Of a DNA stretch of 64,000 nucleotides, positions 57,835 through 64,000 are shown piece after piece. The first letter of the stretch is position 1, and every line of letters begins with the position of its first letter. The position numbers and the translations under genes are program-made. The notes under the pieces were generated by a model, which searched no databases, was not told the origin of the DNA, and worked only from the letters and a program-made list of their open reading frames with translations. This stretch comes from Ophioderma brevispina (taxonomy: Eukaryota > Echinodermata > Ophiuroidea > Amphilepidida > Ophiodermatidae), in contig JAMKCH010041367.1 in the NCBI GenBank assembly GCA_023653785.1, forward strand, positions 1 to 64,000, written 5' to 3'.

Positions 57835-57900
57835 ATCTGTCATTGGTTATTAAATAGCGGAAGTAGCGCGCCGATCGCGCTGACCTGACGGCTTGAAACC
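57835..57900 (+). promoter_or_regulatory. CpG-rich promoter-like cluster
   Basis: CATTGG at 57841-57846 (inverted CCAAT), GCGGAAGT at 57857-57864 (ETS-type site) and AGCGCGCCGATCGCGC just downstream lie within 45 bp in an otherwise AT-rich window. Such grouping is seen in TATA-less animal promoters. It lies about 60-120 bp before the ATG at 57960. No transcript evidence. Confidence 0.3.
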
Positions 57901-57959
57901 CCGGGAAAACTCAACCCATTGTAAACAATGCCAAATGGAATCCTCAAGCAGGAGGAGGG

Positions 57960-58212
57960 ATGTTTTTAAAAGCGATATTTGGGCTTCTGTTTTTCGTTAT
58001 TAATCATCGACAGCGGATTTGACAGTAACGCTGTTTATGCCGATGTCATTCCCCCTACACCAATCAGTGAGAAGCGATCCAGCCCCAAACACGACATCAT
58101 CAAAAACAAAGGTCATGCATCATCAACGAAATGTGGTTCCTCGCCACAGAGACAGAGTTACGTACAGTGGCCGGTTTATGACACATTTTTGATTCGCACT
58201 TGCTGTGATTAA
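57960..58212 (+). CDS. Candidate small secreted-protein or exon fragment, frame-disrupted
   Basis: The ATG at 57960 opens MFLKAIFGLLFFVI, a hydrophobic stretch with a basic N-terminus like a signal peptide, but that frame stops at 58020-58022. The next frame is open from about 57982 to a stop at 58210 and reads NAVYADVIPPTPISEKRSSP and, further on, SSPQRQSYVQWPVYDTF, compositionally like real protein rather than translated AT-rich noise. Joining the two would need a one-base shift or a splice I cannot identify; CATCGACAG at 58005-58013 could instead be an acceptor opening a terminal exon. YADVI and PVYDTF contain tyrosines in motif-like settings. I recognise no family. The stretch is CpG-richer than the window and follows a promoter-like cluster. 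Real coding status is uncertain. Confidence 0.25.
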
Positions 58213-58214
58213 TT

Positions 58215-58735
58215 CACGATTGCTCACTTAATACAAATCATATAAGTTCTAATCTCGCACAAATAACAATGCATATGTCTTATTTAGATCGAATTAATTT
58301 CTCTCTCAATAAAAATTATGTTGGGATTTCTTTTTCAACAACTGTTCAAAATACTTGGCACCTACGCTGTGTGTGCATAACCAACATGGGACACGAGGCT
58401 GCCTGTCAATGGTCATGTGATCACGAAAAGGGAAATCCCTATTTTGAGTTGTCTTCAACTCAATTTTATCTTGCACGGTGGGCTCCTACACTGGTTCCCT
58501 GCGCCTTGGGCCTCGCTTCATGGCTCGGACTACCCAAGCACGCAGGTACAAGCTGATCATAATTAGGATCCTGACTAGCAGATGCACTAGCCTCGAATCG
58601 TCGCTTATAATAATATGCTGGGATACACGGTAATCGCGCGTATAGGATAGACACTGTGGAAGTGATGGTTCGCGCACGCCGTGTACCGAGCGTCACGCAG
58701 TAAAAAAAACGCAACACGTCGACGCAAGGTGATAG
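58215..58735. other. Intergenic or intronic CpG-moderate sequence
   Basis: From about 58600 CpG words become frequent (ATCGCGCGTATAGG, GGTTCGCGCACGCCGTG, CGTCGACGC). Frames here in several phases (up to 95 codons) lack recognisable motifs. Confidence 0.4.
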
Positions 58736-58739
58736 CGTA

Positions 58740-58850
58740 GGCGCGATCTACACCAATCATGTGCGAGTTGCAGTGGCTTAGCGCGGAAATTAGAACCACA
58801 GTTCAAAACAACTACGTCAGAGCTTTCAATGTGCATTGGCCAATGAGTTG
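58740..58850. promoter_or_regulatory. Promoter-like cluster with CCAAT and CRE-type sites
   Basis: CCAAT at 58753-58757, TACGTCAG at 58813-58820 (CRE-like) and the palindrome ATTGGCCAAT at 58835-58844 (two facing CCAAT boxes, NF-Y type) lie in CpG-rich sequence (GCGCGATC, GCGCGGAAA). Orientation cannot be decided. Motif matches are short and could be chance. Confidence 0.3.
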
Positions 58851-58871
58851 CCGACTTTGATTTGTATGTAC

Positions 58872-59023
58872 CTGCGTCTTTGGTCAGTTGTGAAGATGTG
58901 AGAGACCAAAGTCACAGGGAACCAGCGTAGGTGGGTTCCTTCCAGATCTCGATTGACTCTTGTATCTCTCTCTTGTGTTCGCTTGTTTTTCGGGGCTGTA
59001 CTACTAGATGATGCCATTATCAA
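58872..59023 (-). CDS. Candidate first coding exon, minus strand
   Basis: A minus-strand ATG at 59023 opens MIMASSSSTAPKNKRTQERD, then TRVNRDLEGTHLRWFP and HIFTTDQRR, a hydrophilic Ser/Arg/Lys-rich sequence. The reading reaches GACGCAG|GTACATAC, a good splice donor (exon end at 58872). The frame remains open only 15 codons beyond. No family is recognised and no downstream exon was found on the minus strand. The CpG-rich setting is compatible with a gene start, but the promoter-like sites lie downstream of this ATG, which weakens the case. Confidence 0.25.
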
Positions 59024-59189
59024 AATAAATTGGAAAAACAGTAAACTGTACTACAGACAAGCACAAGACCGCTGTCAAAGTTGATGAATACACAAACTAA
59101 AATGGCATTCGTTTATGGTATCCACGCTACGGAATAAGTTGACCCGCATGTCGTTACGAGGTCACGATGAGATCACCCTTAACATCGAC

Positions 59190-59395
59190 GTCGTGAGTAG
59201 CACTGTTCACACGGCACTTACCAACGACGATCACTCGCAAGTAGCTCGCTCCTTTTAAGATTTCTTAAAAGTAAATCGTCGTTGTTAACTCGTTGTTAGC
59301 TTAACAATGATGTTGTTCAGACGGTCACTACTCACGAGCTTACCAATGACTGTGCTTACCAACGATCTTAACAACGATCATCTGAACATGCCCAC
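59190..59395. mobile_element. Palindromic element with TCGTTGGTAAG and TGTTCA.ACGG words
   Basis: GTGAGTAGCACTGTTCACACGG is followed by CTTACCAACGACGATCACTC; inverted and direct versions recur at 59275-59390 (ATCGTCGTTGTTAACTCG, GTTCAGACGGTCACTACTCA, CTTACCAACGATCTTAACAACGATC). The whole segment can fold on itself. The TGTTCACACGG motif is shared with the left end of the element at 55958. Confidence 0.5.
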
Positions 59396-59397
59396 TA

Positions 59398-59560
59398 CTG
59401 TCCTATGGTACTGCTATACTACACATAAAATGTTTACTGCATGAAAATGAAAATCCAATTCATTCAAACTTTGGAATTGAGCATTTTAGGTGACTATATC
59501 TTAATTTAATACAAACTGACCACTGATGAAAATTATATTTCAAAATCTTTGAAACTTTAT
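59398..59560 (+). mobile_element. Family A MITE, 3' half (A9)
   Basis: TCCTATGGTACTGCTATACT, TGTTTACTGCATGAAAATGA, AACTTTGGAATTGAGCATTT, AGGTGACTAT and ATTTCAAAATCTTTGAAACT match the right half of A7 in the same orientation. The left half is absent; the element abuts the palindromic segment before it. Confidence 0.8.
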
Positions 59561-59564
59561 TGCA

Positions 59565-61260
59565 ACATATGATTTAGGCCTCCCCATAGCACCAAACATT
59601 CATACGTACTAGCGATGAAAATGCCACATTAGTTAAAACTGGATTGCAAAAAAGTCCTGTACGGAAGTTTGACCTGCAGTATCACAACATTTCACGGCAC
59701 AAGTTTAGAATCAAATAACTTTTTAGTACACCGGCAATAGAAGTAAATAAGCCTGAAAAGCGGTGGGGATATATATGTCAAATAAACTACATCAGAATAA
59801 TTCCTATTGCCGGCCGGTTGAAATACGTCTGAATAGGAGTCAAGAAAACACCTTTGATTCACGCGGGATGTGTACACTAAAATAGGGATGTCCTGGATAT
59901 AGATTGGTACTCAATGGTTCTGTGTGCGAATTGAATAGCGGTATGGGAACTCGGCGAAATCTTCTCTTGGGAGGCCCATGGTTATTTGAAGAGTGCAGGC
60001 TTCAGCAAAAGCTAGTAGAAGCCTAGCCAAGGCTTCAACTTACATTAACTTGCTTTTGGTGACCCTTGGTGACAGGAAAAGCCTCTGGCTTCCAAACATC
60101 TCCTCTGGCTGTAGACACTTACCCATTGACCATGCAGCCAGCAAAGGTCTTTGTGAGAGACTACAATAAGGGTTAGACAAAACCTTACAGGCAAAGATAA
60201 AAAAGCCAATACAGCAATATCAGTTTGGAATCAAGTGCAGTCTTGATGCCCGAGTTGGAAACCCCCAGACTCAAGTGAAATTTGAAGGTGTGTTTTATTG
60301 TATGCTAGTCTTCAAAGAGTCTACACCTATACTTTTCCCAAGTCTGTTTACAGAACTGTTTACCATGGTTACCAGACCTGGATACCAGTCCTTTGTCTAG
60401 AAGCGTGGGAGTGTCGGCTAAATCTCGATCCAGATCTTTCAACCCATCCTTTCAACAACCTGCAACAAATGTTCACAAAGTCACTACTGTGGTTATCTCA
60501 CTATCCAAGCATTAAAAATGGTCATACACACATCATGCTCTTTCCATTTATAGGTTAAATCATAGCATATGGCATGGGGCATATGGCCACTTACAAAGTT
60601 TGCCCAAATTGTCAAAACTAAACATCAAGAAAGAGCATAAAAATGGCATTACTTTGAATAAATAGGATAAAGTTTGAATAGTGTCAAATAGGCGGGACTC
60701 ATAACATTTGGTGATCAATACTGAATAGTGTGTATATGTAACATAAACACAATGAGCAAAAACACACACAGACACGCACATACAATGTGCGACTCACACA
60801 ATGTGTACGCAAGTCACGCCCCTGAAGTTTAATCAGTATCAGCTAGGCGGGTCTAAAAACATTGTGTATCAATATGAAGTAGTGCACGTGCCTGCAACAT
60901 AAACACATTGAGCAAAATGCATACATTGTATGTGAGGTTGATGTGTGTTGTTTTTTCTTTAGAGGTGTGCTTTTAAAAGGGTACTTTCTGCAGATAAACA
61001 TGTAAGCTGTTCTTTTTAGTTCAAACAAGTCTTTAGCCATGGTTAGCTAAAACCAACAGCGTAGAGTTATAGATGACAATCAAAGTAAAAAGTGACAAAT
61101 TATATTGAAAAAAATGTAGAAAAGCAGTCAGTGCTTCCAATGAAAGCCTCAAAACCTTTTTTCCCATCCATTGAGATGACTCACTCAATGCTGCCTGACT
61201 AAAACTTTCTACCAATAGGGTAGAGATAAGGGGGAAACTTTTTCAAAAGGACAATCTTCT
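59565..61260. other. No feature recognised
   Basis: No exon or repeat was supported. CA-rich words (ACACACACAGACACGCACA) occur near 60763-60785. An 86-codon frame at 60298-60558 has no recognised domain. Confidence 0.45.
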
Positions 61261-61282
61261 TAAAAGTCACAATCAAACTATT

Positions 61283-61305
61283 CCCCCCCCCCCCACACAC
61301 ACACA
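61283..61305. repeat. Poly-C plus (CA)n microsatellite
   Basis: A run of about 12 C followed by ACACACACACACA immediately precedes duplication copy 1. Confidence 0.85.
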
Positions 61306-62334
61306 CTTAGTTGCAAGGGGACTATGCATATGACCAGTCTGTCTCGGTGGCCAGGCAGGTACAGAACCATTATTTCACTATACCACCAAAATGGAATGAT
61401 AGATTCTTTTAAAACTTGGTATTAGGTTGTAGAACATGATGAGTTCTGTTGCTGTATAGTTTGGTGTCACATCTATTATACTTATGACCACATTCCACCA
61501 ACGCTTTCAATTTTCAAAATTGGCTCTTAGATTTTGAAATTTCAATGACCAAGTCTGTTTGAACATAAGTGACTGAGTCAAAGTATTTGATAAAGTGGTA
61601 ATAAGACAGTGAATAGTGCATGGACTAAACAAATATACCTTGTTCTGTAGGCAGCCAGGATTTATTTTGATTTTGGGGTTCAGGAATTGTCAGCTTGGGA
61701 GAAATGGGGAAACAAGCAACCAATTTTCTGGTAAAGGAATATTTTGAGGGATGTTTTCTTACTGAAAAAAACTATGTGCGTGAATGAAGGTTTGCAAATC
61801 TACATTTGAGCTTCAGAGAAAAAATAATAAAATTAATTTGTCCTTCTTGTTGTCCACCAAACTATGGGTGTATCCTCGGTGTAAGACTTGGATGAAAGAA
61901 ATCAATTAAGCTTATAAGGAATAAAGCCCTTAAAACATTTCGTGCAGAAATTACATAACGAATAACCAAACTACGGAGTTGCCATTTTGTGCCATTTAAT
62001 GTCGAAAATGAAACCTTTTTTAACATTTCCCAGCACTATTAGCTGTGTTGAAAAAGTTATGTTGAGGAGGCCGAGGTGAGGCATGCATTTCCCCCGTACT
62101 GACCCCTCACTGGTGTATGTTCGTGACAACTAGACATGGATAAAATCGATCACAATCAAATCCATGCCAATCTCAGGTACACAAGGGTTCACAATGTGCA
62201 GAATTGTAACACCTCACAAGGACCCAACATCAGAAGATTTAGCCAATGAAAGATTTGTTCAGTAACACCTTTTACAGAAATAAAATTCACATTCCTAGCC
62301 CAAAATGATGACTTGATGAGTTTATGGACCCTTG
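61306..62334 (+). repeat. 1-kb direct duplication, copy 1
   Basis: Begins CTTAGTTGCAAGGGGACTAT and ends GAGTTTATGGACCCTTG; almost identical to 62355-63297. Copy 1 alone has about 110 bp after GGTTCAGGAA (TTGTCAGCTTGGGAGAAATG onward). It contains no convincing gene. Confidence 0.95.
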
Positions 62335-62354
62335 TTTTTTTTTTTTTTTTTTTT
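62335..62354. repeat. Poly-T separating the 1-kb copies
   Basis: About 20 T directly between the end of copy 1 and the CTTAG start of copy 2, paralleling 29788-29808. Confidence 0.9.
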
Positions 62355-63297
62355 CTTAGTTGCAAGGGGACTATGCATATGACCAGTCTGTCTCGGTGGC
62401 CAGGCAGGTACAGAACCATTATTTCACTATACCACCAAAATGGAATGATAGATTCTTTTAAAACTTGGTATTAGGTTGTAGAACATGATGAGTTCTGTTG
62501 CTGTATAGTTTGTGCTGCATCTATACTTATGACCACATTCCACCAACGCTTTCAATTTTCAAAATTGGCTCTTAGATTTTGAAATTTCAATGACCAAGTC
62601 TGTTTGAACATAAGTGACTGAGTCAAAGTATTTGATAAAGTGGTAATAAGACAGTGAATAGTGCATGGACTAAACAAATATACCTTGTTCTGTAGGCAGC
62701 CAGGATTTATTTTGATTTTGGGGTTCAGGAATCTACATTTCAGCTTCAGAGAAAAAATAATAAATTAATTTGTCCTTCTTGTTGTCCACCAAACTATGGG
62801 TGTATCCTTGGTGTAAGACTTGGATGAAGAAATCAATTAAGCTTATAAGGAATAAAGCCCTTAAAATACCATTCAACTCTATTCATGTCTATATTGATTA
62901 TTTCGTGCAGAAATTACATAAAGAATAACCAAACTACGGAGTTGCCATTTTGTGCCATTTAATGTCGAAAATGAAACCTTTTTTAACATTTCCCAGCACT
63001 ATTAGCTGTGTTGAAAAAGTTATGTTGAGGAGGCCGAGGTGAGGCATGCATTTCCCCCGTACTGACCCCTCACTGGTGTATGTTCGTGACAACTAGACAT
63101 GGATAAAATCGATCACAATCAAATCCATGCCAATCTCAGGTACACAAGGGTTCACAATGTGCAGAATTGTAACACCTCACAAGGACCCAACATCAGAAGA
63201 TTTAGCCAATGAAAGATTTGTTCAGTAGCACCTTTTACAGAAATAAAATTCACATTCCTAGCCCAAAATGATGACTTGATGAGTTTATGGACCCTTG
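62355..63297 (+). repeat. 1-kb direct duplication, copy 2
   Basis: Same sequence as copy 1 with three notable differences: the 110-bp segment is absent, about 33 bp (TACCATTCAACTCTATTCAT onward) are added after CCCTTAAAA, and GGTGTCACATCTATTATAC is replaced by GTGCTGCATCTATAC. Otherwise only scattered single-base changes are visible. Confidence 0.95.
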
Positions 63298-63540
63298 CCA
63301 GAATTGATTTGTTACATCCTAAGAGGTCATCAAGTTATCAAGTGTGTTGGGAGATCGTGATGATGGCTTGATCAGCAGTAAAAGACAACTTAACTAAATA
63401 GATAAACTTCCTGCTAGATGTTTGAGGTATTTTGTCAATTCTGTATTTAGTAGTCATATTACGCATAATTTTACTACATGTACACACTTGCTTGTGTGTT
63501 TTGTGCACATTTCTAACATTGATTGTACCTCTTTTATTCT

Positions 63541-63798
63541 CCTGGCTTGAAGAGCAGAAGGGGGATTTTGCAAGAGCGTGCATGTTTGTATGCGTATGTA
63601 TGTGTATTCCAGTTTGGTTATAGTCGAAATGTTGAAGTCCGATTTAAACCAGACTTGGGGTTAAGGTGCACGTAGGGGTTCCTTCATATGTAGATGACGT
63701 CAAATGTCATGGACCAAGGTTAAAGGTCATCCGAGGTCATGTTCCATACTGCCATCTTGCCGGGGGATCATGCAAGTCAGTTTACTTGCTGTATTTTT
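63541..63798 (+). repeat. Interspersed repeat G (copy 2)
   Basis: CTGGCTTGAAGAGCAGAAGG, GGGATTTTGCAAGAGCGTGC, TTCCAGTTTGG, AAACCAGACTTGGGGTTAAG, GGTTCCTTCATATGTAGATG, GGTCAT words and GATCATGCAAGTCAG then TTTACTTGCTGTATTTTT parallel copy 1 at 22.98-23.46 kb. It lacks the internal insertion of copy 1. CCTGGCTTGAA.AGCAGAA is also in the head module of the satellite at 11.46 kb. Confidence 0.75.
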
Positions 63799-63799
63799 T

Positions 63800-64000
63800 T
63801 TTCAAGTTCAAAGGATCAGAGGTAGAAGAGAATGAGAAATTCCCTTCTAAAAAAAGAGGGCAACCCCCCCCCCCCAAAAAAAAAAAGTTGTCATGGTTTC
63901 TTTTGCATGGGATGACTTTAGGCAGTTATGGAAATGAAATCATATAATTAATATAATTTAGCTGATGATTTTCACAATCGCCCCAATGCATCGCAAATTT
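63800..64000. other. No feature recognised; C and A runs
   Basis: A run of about 12 C followed by about 12 A at 63864-63888; otherwise featureless to the window edge. Confidence 0.4.

Overview
The window looks like AT-rich, repeat-dense, non-coding DNA from an animal nuclear genome, probably a marine invertebrate. That placement is inference: it rests on the kinds of repeats present (many miniature inverted-repeat transposons, a tRNA-type SINE, a decayed APE-type LINE), on the lack of bacterial gene density, and on the shortness of all open frames (longest about 150 codons, no conserved domains). I found no complete protein gene, rRNA, functional tRNA, CRISPR array or virus. The phylum cannot be fixed from the sequence.

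The clearest structure is a layered community of short DNA transposons. Family A (about 330-380 bp, ends AGGCTGACTCAGAG, TTAA flanks) occurs nine times, whole or partial. Family B (about 340 bp, ends near AGG..CATGGCCCGAT, TTAA flanks) occurs five times, and two copies sit inside A copies with TTAA duplicated. Family E (TIR GACACTATCAGTGA) occurs twice, one copy split by a SINE. F is a single TTAA-flanked element. hAT-like elements with CAGTGGCG-type ends and 8-bp target duplications lie at 9.36-9.70, 50.5-50.7 and probably 6.45, 44.4, 45.3, 46.6-47.9, 51.5 and 54.7 kb. Two Harbinger-like elements lie at 34.8 and 52.4 kb, and long fold-back elements at 2.1 and 15.8-16.3 kb.

Region by region: 0-10 kb holds fold-back, A, B and hAT copies. 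10.8-13.2 kb is a satellite with a higher-order arrangement followed by a G-rich minisatellite with an alternating purine/pyrimidine island. 13.5-17.9 kb holds A, B, a fold-back element and tandem repeats. 20-27 kb holds low-complexity DNA, A, a composite repeat and F. 29.5-30.9 kb is a direct duplication in which only the second copy carries an A insertion. 35.7-39.3 kb is a decayed minus-strand LINE with recognisable endonuclease and reverse-transcriptase motifs. 41.5-55.8 kb is mixed MITEs plus a short CARD-like open segment. 55.9-59.4 kb is CpG-richer and contains the best candidates for promoter or exon sequence. 61.3-63.3 kb is a second direct duplication.

Both direct duplications have the same layout, copy - about 20 T - copy, with indel differences between copies. 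That could be a shared duplication mechanism or two alleles placed in tandem by the assembler. No genes work together here in any way I can see; the biology is that of transposon turnover and possibly the edge of one or two genes near 57.8-59.1 kb.
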